Assembly: GCF_002086635.1 (NCBI RefSeq)
Contig: NZ_MVHD01000011.1
Span: 1-64,000 of the forward strand
From: Mycobacterium alsense
GTDB lineage: Bacteria; Actinomycetota; Actinomycetes; Mycobacteriales; Mycobacteriaceae
Direction: 5' to 3'
Length of the DNA: 64,000 bases
The translations under genes were made by a program, and so were the position numbers. Shown here in pieces: positions 1-8,917 of the stretch; positions within the stretch are counted from its first letter, which is position 1, and every line of letters begins with the position of its first letter. The notes beneath the pieces were generated by a model that was given only the letters and a program-made list of their open reading frames with translations, was not told the origin of the DNA and searched no databases.

Positions 1-1
1 C

Positions 2-592
2 GCCCCGCCGCCGCCCCCCGTACCGAAGGACTACGTCGAAGGCCTGGTCCAGGCGGTATCGGCCGGCACGATTCAACTCAGGACCCGGACCGGGTCGGCC
101 ACGGTGGACTTCACGCCGCAGACCCGGGTCGTCGAACAGGCCCCGGCTCAGCTTTCCGACGTGACCGAGGGCAGTTGCATCAACGTGCGTGCTACCCCAC
201 AGAGCGCTCCCCCACCCGCCGCGATCACCGCGCAAGCAGTGACGGTCACCCCGGCGATCGAGGGTAAGTGTCCGCCGCCGGCCGGTTTCTACGGGATGGT
301 CACCTCGGTTTCGGGTAACACCATCGCCGTCAGTGGCCTCGGTGGCGTCGGCCCCCAGCCTTCACCCGCCACCGTGGCTGTCAACGACTCGACCACCTAC
401 AACAAGCAGACGCCCTCGAGCGCCGACGCGATCGGGAACGGCAAATGCCTGGGGGCCCAGGGAACGAACAGCGGCGCCGCGCTACAAGCGGTGACGATCG
501 CGCTGCAAGCGTGCCCGCCGATGGGGCGGCCGCGCCCCCACCTGCCGCACCTGCCCCATCTGCCCATCCACATCCCGTTCCACCATCACTAG
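2..592 (+). CDS. Secreted DUF5666-type protein, 3' part only
   Basis: The reading frame is open from the left edge to a TAG stop at 590-592, so the N-terminus and any signal peptide lie outside the window. The visible part starts with a proline run, then has two similar beta-rich units (VQAVSAGTIQLRTRTG near the start and GMVTSVSGNTIAVSG in the middle). These resemble the repeated small beta-barrel units of DUF5666 proteins, which are exported proteins of unknown function. Cysteines occur in pairs (SCINV, GKCPPP, GKCLGA, QACPPM), suggesting disulfides outside the cytoplasm. The tail is rich in Pro and His (HLPHLPHLPIHIPFHHH) and might bind metal; that is inference. Converges with the minus-strand reductase at 636-1394. 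Confidence 0.7.
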   Translation, partial: APPPPPVPKDYVEGLVQAVSAGTIQLRTRTGSATVDFTPQTRVVEQAPAQLSDVTEGSCINVRATPQSAPPPAAITAQAVTVTPAIEGKCPPPAGFYGMVTSVSGNTIAVSGLGGVGPQPSPATVAVNDSTTYNKQTPSSADAIGNGKCLGAQGTNSGAALQAVTIALQACPPMGRPRPHLPHLPHLPIHIPFHHH

Positions 593-635
593 CAACTGGT
601 GGAAGCTTCGAGCTTCGCCGTTCCGTTCATGATCC

Positions 636-1394
636 CTAACCGCGGCGCCCGCTGTGGGCGTCGATCCAGTCGGCGTGTCGAGTGGTGAAGATGGTGGCCT
701 TTTCGTCGGGTGCGAGGGTGTGATCGTCGATCACCGCACCGAAATACGGCGCCCGGGCATCGGTGACGACCCGACGGTGATCACCGTTGGCGGCGAGGCC
801 CGCGCGGACGAAGTCGTCCATCCCGATCGCTTCGGGACCGGCGATCTCCCTGACTCCGTTGATGGGAGGTCCCACCGCCGCGCCGGCCACGGCGGTGGCG
901 ACATCGTCGGCGGCGATGGGACGGAACGACGCGTGTGGCAACCTGACTACGTCTCCGTCGGTCGCGGAATCGGCCAAGCCAACCGCGAATTCGTAGAACG
1001 GAGTCGCCCGCACGATCGAATATGGCAGGCCCGAATCCCTGATCAGGTTTTCCTGAGCCGCCTTCGCGGTGTTGTAGCCGCTGTCCGGCATGCTCTGCGC
1101 ACCCACCACGGACAGCGCGACATGGTGCTTGACTCCCGCTTGCTGTTCGGCGGACAACAGATTGGCGGTCGCGGTCGTGAAGAAATACATCACAGGTTCG
1201 TCGTCGAACAACGGCGAATCGGCGACGTCGACCAGAACGTCCGCACCGGCGACGGCGTTGGCGAGGCCTTCGCCGGTGAGCGAATCGACACCCGATCGGC
1301 GGGAGGCGGGGATCACGTCGTGTCCCTGCGCGCTGAGCTTGACCACCACCTTCGCGCCGATCAGCCCACGACCGCCGATGACTACGATCTTCAT
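636..1394 (-). CDS. NmrA-like / atypical SDR NAD(P)-binding reductase
   Basis: 252 aa. An N-terminal Rossmann motif, GGRGLIGAKVV (residues about 7-17), follows the first beta strand, and the protein has the length of the NmrA/atypical-SDR family. A YxxxK-like SGYNTAKAAQE segment sits mid-protein, followed by a variable substrate half. Such proteins act as NAD(P)H-dependent reductases or as redox sensors. It is the last gene of a minus-strand operon (SDR 3285, cupin, RidA, this gene). Its ATG overlaps the RidA stop (ATGA), implying coupled translation. Substrate unknown. Confidence 0.8.
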   Translation of the reverse strand: MKIVVIGGRGLIGAKVVVKLSAQGHDVIPASRRSGVDSLTGEGLANAVAGADVLVDVADSPLFDDEPVMYFFTTATANLLSAEQQAGVKHHVALSVVGAQSMPDSGYNTAKAAQENLIRDSGLPYSIVRATPFYEFAVGLADSATDGDVVRLPHASFRPIAADDVATAVAGAAVGPPINGVREIAGPEAIGMDDFVRAGLAANGDHRRVVTDARAPYFGAVIDDHTLAPDEKATIFTTRHADWIDAHSGRRG

Positions 1395-1849
1395 GACGAA
1401 CCCTTCGTTGCCTCTGGCCGGCTACCGCTGCCGGATCCGGCGATGGCGACGGCCTCGATCTCGACGCGTTGGCCGGCCAGCGCGAGCGCCTTGACGCCGA
1501 CCGCGGTCCACACCGGCAGGCTGTCGCCGAACCGCCTGCGGAACTGGTCCACCATCGCCGACATGTGTTGACCACCAATGGAATCGTCGGCGGTAGGTAC
1601 GTGATAGGAGTGCACGCTCACGACGTCGCTCCAGGTGGCGCCCGCCTCAGCGAGGGTCTTTTCGACGTTGTCGCACGCCTTGGCGATCTCGTCCTCGAGG
1701 GATGTGGCCGGCAGGGTGAAATCCGCGTCCCAGCCCCCTTGGCCGGAGATCTCGATGCGATCGCCGATGCGTAGGGCTTGGCGGTAGCGGTTGCGGGTAC
1801 GGGCGATCTCGCCGTATCCGGGGGTGTCGAAGAATTCGGGTTTGGACAT
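1391..1849 (-). CDS. RidA/YjgF-family protein
   Basis: 152 aa from ATG 1849, which has GAGG about 10 bases upstream; an in-frame ATG at 1867 would add six residues and lacks a better site. The sequence carries RidA-fold features: SGQGGWD near residue 35, then NVEKTLAEAGATWSDVV, and a C-terminal VEIEAVAIA strand. RidA proteins hydrolyse reactive enamine/imine intermediates such as 2-aminoacrylate; some paralogues bind other small molecules. It lies between a cupin and an NmrA-like reductase with tight spacing. A second RidA is at 9580-9972. Confidence 0.85.
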   Translation of the reverse strand: MSKPEFFDTPGYGEIARTRNRYRQALRIGDRIEISGQGGWDADFTLPATSLEDEIAKACDNVEKTLAEAGATWSDVVSVHSYHVPTADDSIGGQHMSAMVDQFRRRFGDSLPVWTAVGVKALALAGQRVEIEAVAIAGSGSGSRPEATKGSS

Positions 1850-1927
1850 GGCGGGGGTTCCTCTCATCGTTGTCGTCGGAGCCTTGGTAGCCGCAACCGA
1901 TCCGGCCGGAGGTTCATCAGCAGCGTT

Positions 1928-2485
1928 CTACCAAACGGGTTCACCGGGGAATTTCAAGTCGAAGCGTTTGCAGAGTTCGGGAACACTGTCGACGTCCATC
2001 TCCAGGTCGTACCGCGCACAGAGCTCATCGAGGTTCTCCGTCGAGATCTTGTCCACCCCGCCGAGGTCGCTGAGCTCGTCGAAGAACTGCTCGAATCCCG
2101 CGGGGGAAATGATCTCGAGGATGCGGGCGGGCTCATCGCCCGCGTTCCAGAACGTGTGCCATTGGCCTCGTGGCTTGAAAATGAAGTCGCCGGGTCCGCC
2201 GTGGAGCACCTCGTCGCCGAGCAAGGCGCCCACGCGCCCCTCGATGATCCAGCTGTACTCGTCCTCGTTGTGGTGGCGATGAAGCGGCGAGGCCAGCGCT
2301 CGGGGTGACATCGGATGCTCGAGGACGGAGAAGCGCCCTTCCGCCTGAAACTTATCGACGATGTGGCGGACACCGATCGTCCCGAGGAACACGGACTTGC
2401 CTTCGGTGCGGCCAACCGACTTGGCCGGCGGGCCACCTGGCCTCAAGATTTCGACCGTCACTGCAATCTCTCCTTCGTGTGACAC
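1928..2485 (-). CDS. Cupin-domain protein (quercetinase-like)
   Basis: 185 aa from GTG 2485. A second GTG at 2461 has a better ribosome site (GGAGAG about 8 bases before it) and would give 177 aa starting MTVEIL, so the start is uncertain. The cupin motif is clear: PLHRHHNEDEYSWIIEGRVG holds the His-His-Glu metal ligands and PRGQWHTFWNAG the third His. It is likely a metal-dependent dioxygenase or isomerase of small molecules. It follows the SDR (2515-3285) by 29 bases and belongs to the operon driven by the 3322-3379 promoter module. Its annotated start, MSHE, is also how MsrB begins after the paralogous SDR at 51.4 kb. Confidence 0.8.
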   Translation of the reverse strand: MSHEGEIAVTVEILRPGGPPAKSVGRTEGKSVFLGTIGVRHIVDKFQAEGRFSVLEHPMSPRALASPLHRHHNEDEYSWIIEGRVGALLGDEVLHGGPGDFIFKPRGQWHTFWNAGDEPARILEIISPAGFEQFFDELSDLGGVDKISTENLDELCARYDLEMDVDSVPELCKRFDLKFPGEPVW

Positions 2486-2514
2486 GGGCGCGCCTTTTGC
2501 TGAGTGCGCGGTTG

Positions 2515-3285
2515 TTAGTTGCGGCCGGCCATGATGCCACCATCGACGTTGAGGATCGCGCCGGTGACCCAGCCGGCCCGGTCGGAGAGCAGATAGGTGA
2601 TGGCGTTGGCGACGTCGGCGGGGTTACCGACTCGTCCCAGGGGATGAAGCGGCGCGAAAGTGTCGAGTTTGTCGTCGACCTCGTCTTTCGGGACCCACCG
2701 CTCGAGGGCGGGAGTTTTCACGGCGGCCGGTGCGACCGCGTTGACGCGGATCTGGTGCCGGGCAAGCTCGATGGCCAGGTTATGGGTGAGCGCGTGCAGG
2801 CCCGCCTTTTGCATGGAGTGCCCGGTCGACGGGGTCACACCGAGGGCCTGATGTGCCCACATGCTGCCGATGTTGACGATGGAGCCGCCCTCCGCGCGCG
2901 CGATCATGCCCGCAACGACGGTCTGCGTCAGGAAGAACAGGGCATAGTTGAGTTCCATGTATGCGTCGTAGTCCTGCGGGTGGTAGTCGAGAAACGCCTT
3001 CGGGATGAAGAATCCGGCCGCGTTGACCAGCAGGGTCGCGTCGTCGTGCCGCTCGGACAGCACGCGCTGCGCATCCGCGACGGCCCCGCGATCCGTCAGC
3101 TCGGCGGCGATGCCCCAGGCCTGGCCCCGCCGGCTGGTCAGCTCGGCGACAGTATCGTCGACCCGGCCCTTGGAGCGTCCCACGATCACCGCGCTGCCGC
3201 CGTGGTCGACGACGTCGATCGCGACCTGCCGACCCATGCCGGCGCTGCCGCCGACAACGACGACCTTCTTGCCCTCAAAATGCAT
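2515..3285 (-). CDS. SDR-family oxidoreductase (paralogue of 51364-52134)
   Basis: 256 aa. Start ATG 3285 was chosen because its close paralogue at 51364 begins at the same residue (MHF[ED][GD]KKV); the open frame extends upstream but through the promoter module. Classical SDR features: GGSAGMGRQ cofactor loop, LVNAAG, and [11 protein letters not shown] at the C-terminus. The catalytic tyrosine position is unusual: the region before the catalytic Lys reads TGHSMQKAG here, while the paralogue has [10 protein letters not shown], so the usual Tyr of YxxxK is His here. The serine step (NIGSMWAHQ) is present. First gene of the SDR-cupin-RidA-reductase operon, under a 58-bp module. Confidence 0.85.
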   Translation of the reverse strand: MHFEGKKVVVVGGSAGMGRQVAIDVVDHGGSAVIVGRSKGRVDDTVAELTSRRGQAWGIAAELTDRGAVADAQRVLSERHDDATLLVNAAGFFIPKAFLDYHPQDYDAYMELNYALFFLTQTVVAGMIARAEGGSIVNIGSMWAHQALGVTPSTGHSMQKAGLHALTHNLAIELARHQIRVNAVAPAAVKTPALERWVPKDEVDDKLDTFAPLHPLGRVGNPADVANAITYLLSDRAGWVTGAILNVDGGIMAGRN

Positions 3286-3321
3286 GTTCGAGGTCCTCCC
3301 CGGGTCTTTTTGGTCGTACTG

Positions 3322-3379
3322 AGAATTCACCCGGGCGGGGTGACCCGTCATCACCCCAACCGCCTGTTCACCCGGGTGA
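3322..3379 (-). promoter_or_regulatory. 58-bp promoter module, copy a
   Basis: On the minus strand: palindrome TCACCCGGGTGA (3368-3379), inverted repeat GGGGTGA-N7-TCACCCC (3337-3357), -35-like ATGACG, 18-bp spacer, -10-like AATTCT (3322-3327). Predicted +1 near 3315, 30 bases before the SDR ATG at 3285. A further TCACCC half-site overlaps the spacer at 3327-3332. Confidence 0.8.
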
Positions 3380-3467
3380 GTTCTGGCAGCGTGCCGCGAC
3401 GCGCTCGGGTAACGGAAGAGCCGGACAAGCCGAACGCGCTGTGCGCCAGAAAGTGACGCCGATCGGT

Positions 3468-3683
3468 CTACCTGCCGGAGTGCGCCTTGGCGGCTTCGCG
3501 CTGAGCCTTCTCTTTCACGTGGGTCGAGCAGCAATGCCCAAGATCGCAATGGAACCGGTCACTGCATTCATGCGAACAAAAGACTGATGCGGCCGGAAGC
3601 CAGTCCGGGTCGGACAGGTCATGCGATCGGTCGTTCGGGTCGAACGTGTGGCCGCAATGCACACAGGTCTTGGCCTTGACCAT
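3468..3683 (-). CDS. Small Cys/His-rich (zinc-finger-like) protein
   Basis: 71 aa from ATG 3683; an ATG at 3704 would add seven residues. It has CVHCGHTF, then [13 protein letters not shown] and GHCCSTH, about eight Cys with several His. The arrangement resembles treble-clef/TRASH-like zinc or metal-binding modules. It is soluble with a charged C-terminus ([14 protein letters not shown]). Function unknown; a metal sensor, metallochaperone or small zinc protein are all possible. It lies between the module upstream of the SDR and the mmpL 3' end. Confidence 0.65.
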   Translation of the reverse strand: MVKAKTCVHCGHTFDPNDRSHDLSDPDWLPAASVFCSHECSDRFHCDLGHCCSTHVKEKAQREAAKAHSGR

Positions 3684-3758
3684 ACTGGTCAGGGTACGCG
3701 CCACGACCCCAAATCTGCGCTGGTTTCAGACCGACGGCGAACGATCGTTTTGCCGATT

Positions 3759-6743
3759 TCATCGACGCGACACCTCCGCAACCGCCGGCGCGTGCGGTGC
3801 CGGATACGGCGGCTGGGGATCCCGCGGAACCGCGTGCCGCGGCTGGTGCAGCAGCGCACGTACCAGCGGGCGCGGCCCGACCGACCGAAGCATCTGGCTG
3901 GCCGGGCGGACCCGTACCCGCTTCGGCCACCAGAACCAGCGTCCCATCACCGTCATGATCGACGGTGTGATGAGTGACCGGACGACGAAGGTGTCGAACA
4001 GGAGTCCAAGGCCGATCGTCGTGCCGAATTGGCCGATCGCTCGGAGATCGCTGGTGATCATCGCGCCCATGGTGACGGCGAACACCATCCCGGCGGCGGT
4101 CACCACCGGGCCGGTGACACCCATGCCGCGGATGAGTCCCGTTTTCAGGCCTGCTCCGATCTCCTCCTCGATCCGGGACACCAGCATCAGGTTGTAATCC
4201 GACCCCACTGCCAACAGTACGATTAACGCGAATTCGGTTGCCACCCAGTGTAACTGGAAATTAAGCAGGTGCTGCCAGATCAGCGTCGAGAACCCGAAGG
4301 CGGCCCCAAGCGACATTACGATGGTGCCGACGATGACCGCCGCGGCGGCCAGCGCGCGCGTGACGATCACCATGATGATGAAGATGAGCACGATCGAGGC
4401 CACCCCGGCGATCATCAGATCGTATTTCGCACCCTTGGCGATGTCGTAGAACGTCGCGGCCGTTCCGCCGAGGTAGATGTCGGCGTTCTGCAGCGAGGTG
4501 AGTTTCAGCGCCTCCTTGGCCGCCTGGCGTTCCTGATCCACCGACGAGATTCCTTGCGTCGTCGCCGGATCCACTGCGTGAGTGATGATGAAACGGGCGG
4601 CCTTGCCGTCCGGCGACACCATCAGGCTCAACCCCAGCAAGAAGTCGGGGTTGCCGAAAATCTCGGGCGGCAGGTAGAAAAGGCTCTCCACCTGAGAGTC
4701 GTTGAACGACTTGCCCATCACGGCGTTGGTGTCGGTGAGCCGGTCGAACTGGACGACGAGGTTGTCGAATGTGCTGTAGATGGTCGACGTTGTGTTCCGG
4801 ATTGCCGTCGACGTGGCGATGATCTGGGGAATGATCTGCAGCAGTTGGTGCGTGGCCGCGGCCGTGTGGTCGAGGTCGTTGGTGAGGCTGTGGAACTGCT
4901 CGGCGAGCTGATCGAACCCGTCCAGGGCGTCGAACAAGGATCGTAGCGACCAGCATATCGGGATGTCGAAGCAGTGCTTCTCCCAATAGAAGTAACTGCG
5001 AATTGGTCTCCAGAAGTCGTCGAAATCGGCAATGTGGTCGCGAATTTCGTCCGTGATGGCCGCCGTGTTCCCCGCGGTCTTCGCGCTGTCGTCCGCGGCG
5101 TTCGCGAGCTCCTGGGTCACCGCATAGGTGCGCTGCAAGAGGACGATCAGCGTGTCGAGATCGCCGATGATCTTCTTGATGTCGGCGATCCGGTCCTTCA
5201 GGTAGCTCAGGTTGTCGCGGATCGGCGCGCTCTGCACACTGAGCTGGAACGGAACGGAGCCGTTTTGGATTGGCGGGCCGAGTGGCCTGGTGATGCTCTG
5301 CACCCGTTCGATGCCGGGCGTCCGGAAGATCGCTCCCGCAACCTTGTCCAGGACCAGCATGTCGGCGGGATTGCGCAGATCGTGGTCCGATTCGATCATC
5401 AGAATGTCCGGATTCAACCGCGCCTGGGTGAAGTGCTGATCGGCCGCATCGTATGCCTGGATCGAGGCCGCACTCTTCGGCAGGTAGTACAGGTCGTTAT
5501 AGCGCGGATTGAAGCCCATCAACCCAATGGCACCGACGATCGCCAGGATGACCGATGTCGCGAGGATGGGCGCCGGCCACCGCACGATGGCCGTCGCCAG
5601 GCGGCGCCAGCGCGTGTAGTTGAACTTTCGCTTCGGGTCGAAAAGACCGAACCGGCTCGCGACCACGATCAGCGCCGGTGTCAGGGTCACCCCGGCGGCC
5701 ACCACCACCAGCAGACCCACCGCGCAGGGGAATGCCAGCGAACTGAAGTAGGGCAGCCGCGTGAATTTCAGACTGGCCAGCGCCCCAACGATCGTCAGCC
5801 CCGAGCCCAGCACCACCTTGCTGACACCGGCGAAGGTGTCGTAGTAGGCGGCTTCGCGGTCCAGCGCCCGTTCGCGCGCCTCCTGGTAGCGGCCCACCAT
5901 GAAGATCGCGTAGTCGGTACCGGCCGCGATGGCCAGTGCCGTCAGCAGGTTGACCGCGAAGGTGGAAAGCCCCATGATGCCGGTCTCGCCCAGCAGTGCC
6001 ACCACGCCCCGGCCGGTGGCCAGTCCGACGAACAGGATGACCATCGTCAAGAGCACGGTGCCGATGGATCGGTAGACGAACATCAGCATGATCGCGATGA
6101 TGACGATGGTGATGATCGTCATCTTGGCCAGGCTCGCGTTGCCGACAACGATCGTGTCGGCGGTGAGGGCTCCCTGGCCGGCGACGTAGGCCTTCACCCC
6201 CGGCGGCGGCTTGGAGTCCGCAACGATGTTGCGAACCGAGGCAACCGACTTGTCGCCGACGGCTCCGCCCTGGTCACCGCGCAGGTTGACCTGGACGTAG
6301 GCGGCCTTGTGGTCGTAACTTTCGACGCCCGAGGACGTGAATCGCTGCCCCCAGAAATTCAGCGCATGCTCGACGTGTTCGGTGTCCCGCTGCAGCTTCC
6401 TGACCAGATCGTCGTAGTAGTGGTGAGCGTCCTCGCCGAGAGGTTTCTCACCGACGAGGGTCACCAGGACGAGGTTGTCGGAGTCGTACTCCTTGAATTT
6501 CTCCCCGATTCGCTTCATCCCCGTGACCGAGGGCGCGTCGGATGGCGACAGCGGCACCGAGACCTCCTCGGCGACCTTCTCCAACTGCGGGACGAAGACG
6601 TTGACGCCGACCGCGATCAGCACCCAGAACACGACGATCGGCAGCGCCAGGACGCGAATGGCGCGGGCCAGACGCGGTCTGTGCTCAACGTCGGTGGGCT
6701 GTGCGACGGGGATTTCGTCCGTGTCGCCGGTGTCGTCGGTCAC
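3759..6743 (-). CDS. mmpL: MmpL-family RND transporter
   Basis: 994 aa, the usual size for MmpL4/5-type proteins. After a cytoplasmic N-terminus there is one membrane helix, a large periplasmic domain, a block of helices, a second periplasmic domain with coiled-coil-like helices, and a second helix block. The two proton-relay Asp-Tyr pairs are visible (GTDYAIFMVGR and GSDYNLMLVSR). MmpL proteins export lipids or siderophores across the inner membrane with MmpS partners. Here mmpS is directly upstream with an ATGA overlap, as in mmpS4-mmpL4 and mmpS5-mmpL5. The substrate cannot be read from sequence. The tail is Pro/Arg/His-rich and low in complexity. Confidence 0.93.
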   Translation of the reverse strand: MTDDTGDTDEIPVAQPTDVEHRPRLARAIRVLALPIVVFWVLIAVGVNVFVPQLEKVAEEVSVPLSPSDAPSVTGMKRIGEKFKEYDSDNLVLVTLVGEKPLGEDAHHYYDDLVRKLQRDTEHVEHALNFWGQRFTSSGVESYDHKAAYVQVNLRGDQGGAVGDKSVASVRNIVADSKPPPGVKAYVAGQGALTADTIVVGNASLAKMTIITIVIIAIMLMFVYRSIGTVLLTMVILFVGLATGRGVVALLGETGIMGLSTFAVNLLTALAIAAGTDYAIFMVGRYQEARERALDREAAYYDTFAGVSKVVLGSGLTIVGALASLKFTRLPYFSSLAFPCAVGLLVVVAAGVTLTPALIVVASRFGLFDPKRKFNYTRWRRLATAIVRWPAPILATSVILAIVGAIGLMGFNPRYNDLYYLPKSAASIQAYDAADQHFTQARLNPDILMIESDHDLRNPADMLVLDKVAGAIFRTPGIERVQSITRPLGPPIQNGSVPFQLSVQSAPIRDNLSYLKDRIADIKKIIGDLDTLIVLLQRTYAVTQELANAADDSAKTAGNTAAITDEIRDHIADFDDFWRPIRSYFYWEKHCFDIPICWSLRSLFDALDGFDQLAEQFHSLTNDLDHTAAATHQLLQIIPQIIATSTAIRNTTSTIYSTFDNLVVQFDRLTDTNAVMGKSFNDSQVESLFYLPPEIFGNPDFLLGLSLMVSPDGKAARFIITHAVDPATTQGISSVDQERQAAKEALKLTSLQNADIYLGGTAATFYDIAKGAKYDLMIAGVASIVLIFIIMVIVTRALAAAAVIVGTIVMSLGAAFGFSTLIWQHLLNFQLHWVATEFALIVLLAVGSDYNLMLVSRIEEEIGAGLKTGLIRGMGVTGPVVTAAGMVFAVTMGAMITSDLRAIGQFGTTIGLGLLFDTFVVRSLITPSIMTVMGRWFWWPKRVRVRPASQMLRSVGPRPLVRALLHQPRHAVPRDPQPPYPAPHAPAVAEVSRR

Positions 6744-7165
6744 GCGGACTTGTCCAAGCAGGAAACCTGCGCATCACGCGCGTCGACTTGTTGCTGATCG
6801 ACCAATTTGCCGTCGACGGTGATCCGGCAGCCGATGGAGTGGCTGTCACCTTGGGCGACAACGTAGGCGAAGATGCCGGGCATCTCCGCGACTATCGTCG
6901 TCGACCACGGCAGCGTGGTGAAGTTGGCCTTCTGCGGTTGTGCCTCCGCGTCCATCCAGTTGACAACGCCTGTCGTCCCGGGCGGTCCCAGGATCTCGTA
7001 GATCGCGGTCTTGGCCGCGTACGGCGGGGTCGCATCCCGGGGATCGGGCTTGGGCACGCCCGGCCCCGGGAAGACGCCGTTGAGGCGGTCAACTGCAACA
7101 CCGCCGACGATCAACGCCACGATGACGACCAACGGAACCCATGCCCGCTTGAGAAGCCTCAACAC
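6740..7165 (-). CDS. mmpS: MmpS-family membrane accessory protein
   Basis: 141 aa, typical of the family (about 140 aa). One N-terminal membrane helix (WVPLVVIVALIVGGVAV) anchors a periplasmic domain. The family signatures YEILGPPGT, LPWSTTI, VVAQGDS and IGCRITVDGK are all present, with two conserved Cys (IGC and VSC) likely disulfide-bonded. MmpS proteins assist their cognate MmpL. First gene of the mmpS-mmpL operon; stop and start overlap by four bases. Two 14-base direct repeats lie about 150 bases upstream (7315-7342). Confidence 0.93.
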   Translation of the reverse strand: MLRLLKRAWVPLVVIVALIVGGVAVDRLNGVFPGPGVPKPDPRDATPPYAAKTAIYEILGPPGTTGVVNWMDAEAQPQKANFTTLPWSTTIVAEMPGIFAYVVAQGDSHSIGCRITVDGKLVDQQQVDARDAQVSCLDKSA

Positions 7166-7314
7166 CGGGACCCCCGGTTACCCGTTGTCGACCGACCGCC
7201 GTCAAGACCTTTCGTTGCCCTCGCCACGGCCAACCAAACACCACGGGGGTCGAGTTGATTCCCGCGGTGGCCGCCGGACCGGCGCGCGACAACAGCGCCC
7301 GTCGACCCTTCGTA

Positions 7315-7342
7315 GAGCACCTCTCGCTGAGCACCTTTCGCT
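7315..7342. repeat. Two tandem 14-base repeats upstream of mmpS
   Basis: GAGCACCTCTCGCT is followed immediately by GAGCACCTTTCGCT. They lie in the 191-base gap between the MFS 3' end and mmpS. Could be an operator for mmpS-mmpL or chance duplication. Confidence 0.35.
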
Positions 7343-7356
7343 GAGCGGGTGCACGA

Positions 7357-8826
7357 CTACCGCGGAGGGAATGGTTCGGTCGCGGGCGGCGAGCTGGTGA
7401 CCAGGGCGGGTTGTGCACCCGGTCGGTCGCGGCACAGGGCCGCGAGGTCGCATGGGACGGGTTCGCACCCGGCGGGAGGATTGGTTATCAACAGGGCGGC
7501 GCACAGCGCGCCCAGCGCGAACAGTGCGGCGCTCACCTCTAACACGTGGGCGAATCCGGTCGCGCTCGCCGTGCCGACCGTGATCAGGCCCATGGACCCG
7601 ATCGACATCAACGCGGCCAGCCGCGAGACGGCGTTGTTGACCGCCGACGCCAGGCCGCTGTGTTCGATCGGCACCGAGGCCAGCGTCACCGACGTCAGCG
7701 GTGTGACAGTCGCCACCAGTCCGATGGCCAGCACGGTCATCCCGGGGACCAGGTCGGTGATCGCGTGGAATCCATTGGTTTTCGGGCGGATCAGCAGCAG
7801 CCCGATCCCCGCCAAGGCGGGGCCGGCGATCAGGAACGCGCGTGGTCCCACCCGCGCCGCGATGCGGCCGACATGACGTGCGAACACGAACGACAGCGCC
7901 GGGATCGGCAGGGTGGCCAGACCGGCCGCGGTGGCCGAGTAGCCGCCGATTTCTCGGGTGTAGAGGGCGACGGCCAGCGATCCCAGCGTCAACGCGCCGT
8001 AGACGAACGCGGTGACGAGGTTGGCGGCAGCGAAATTGCGAAAGGTGAACAGCGGCAACGGGAGCATCGGACACCGGCTGCGGCGCTGCCAGCTCACGAA
8101 GCCGGCCAACGCGGCGATCCCGATCACCAGTGGTGTGATGACCATCGGGTCGGTCCAACCATCGTGTTGCGATTCGATCAACGCATACACGGTGGCGCTC
8201 AGACCCACGGCCGACAGGCCCACCCCGGCGACGTCGACGCGGGCGCCTTCGATCCGCCCCGACATCGGGCACAGCCAGAACGTCAGCGCGTAGCCGACCG
8301 CCATGGGGATCGCCGACAACACGAAAATCCAACGCCAACCGAGGAAATCGACGCACATTCCGCCCAGCAGGGGGCCCAACGCGAAGGCGGTTCCCGTCCA
8401 GCCGGTCCAGACGCCGATCGCCGCGGACTGCTGTGCCTTGTCGAAGACCGTGTTGATCAGCGCCAGCGAGCCCGGCACGAGGAACGCCGCACCGAGGCCC
8501 TGGATGAGGCGCGCGGTGACCAGCATCGCCGGTGAGGTGGCAGCCGCCGCGAGAACCGAGCCCGCCCCGAAAGCCAACAGCCCGAACCGCATCACCGGCA
8601 CGCGTCCGAACAGGTCCGAGATGGATCCGCCGGGCAGAATCGCGGCCGCCGTCGACAACAGGTAGCCGTCGACGATCCATTGCTGCAATGCCAGCCCGCC
8701 GCCGAGGTCGCGCCCGATGTCCGGCAAAGCCAGATTGATCACGGTGGAGTCGAGGAACGCGACCATCGACACCATCACCGCGACGACCATCGCACGGCTG
8801 GTCGGTGCCGCGTCGCGCAACGTCAT
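7357..8826 (-). CDS. MFS drug/H+ antiporter, DHA2 (EmrB) type
   Basis: 489 aa, about 14 membrane helices. Helix 1 carries the DHA2 signature FLDSTVINLALPDIG; the loop after helix 2 reads SDLFGRVPVMRFG (MFS motif A-like), and LIQGLGAAFLVPGSLALI matches motif C/D regions. Such pumps export drugs, dyes or toxic metabolites using the proton gradient. It lies downstream of nitroreductase and RidA on the same strand, consistent with detoxification and export of xenobiotics. Substrate not predictable. Confidence 0.88.
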   Translation of the reverse strand: MTLRDAAPTSRAMVVAVMVSMVAFLDSTVINLALPDIGRDLGGGLALQQWIVDGYLLSTAAAILPGGSISDLFGRVPVMRFGLLAFGAGSVLAAAATSPAMLVTARLIQGLGAAFLVPGSLALINTVFDKAQQSAAIGVWTGWTGTAFALGPLLGGMCVDFLGWRWIFVLSAIPMAVGYALTFWLCPMSGRIEGARVDVAGVGLSAVGLSATVYALIESQHDGWTDPMVITPLVIGIAALAGFVSWQRRSRCPMLPLPLFTFRNFAAANLVTAFVYGALTLGSLAVALYTREIGGYSATAAGLATLPIPALSFVFARHVGRIAARVGPRAFLIAGPALAGIGLLLIRPKTNGFHAITDLVPGMTVLAIGLVATVTPLTSVTLASVPIEHSGLASAVNNAVSRLAALMSIGSMGLITVGTASATGFAHVLEVSAALFALGALCAALLITNPPAGCEPVPCDLAALCRDRPGAQPALVTSSPPATEPFPPR

Positions 8827-8917
8827 CGCCGGGGACGAGGGTCGTCGGAATCGCCGTCCATGGTTGTCCTCCTTAGGCTTTCGTACACCGGCCCGCCGTA
8901 CGGCTTCGATCGGCAGC

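Noticed and set aside
654..1571. Long plus-strand open frame opposite the NmrA-like and RidA genes (and many similar frames across the window)
   Set aside because: High GC makes long chance frames on the opposite strand. It is Arg/Gly/Asp-rich, without domains, and fully opposite two genes with clear families.
7202..8680. 492-aa minus-strand open frame overlapping the MFS gene
   Set aside because: It is another frame of the same DNA, Arg-rich with no membrane pattern; the 489-aa frame has all MFS motifs.
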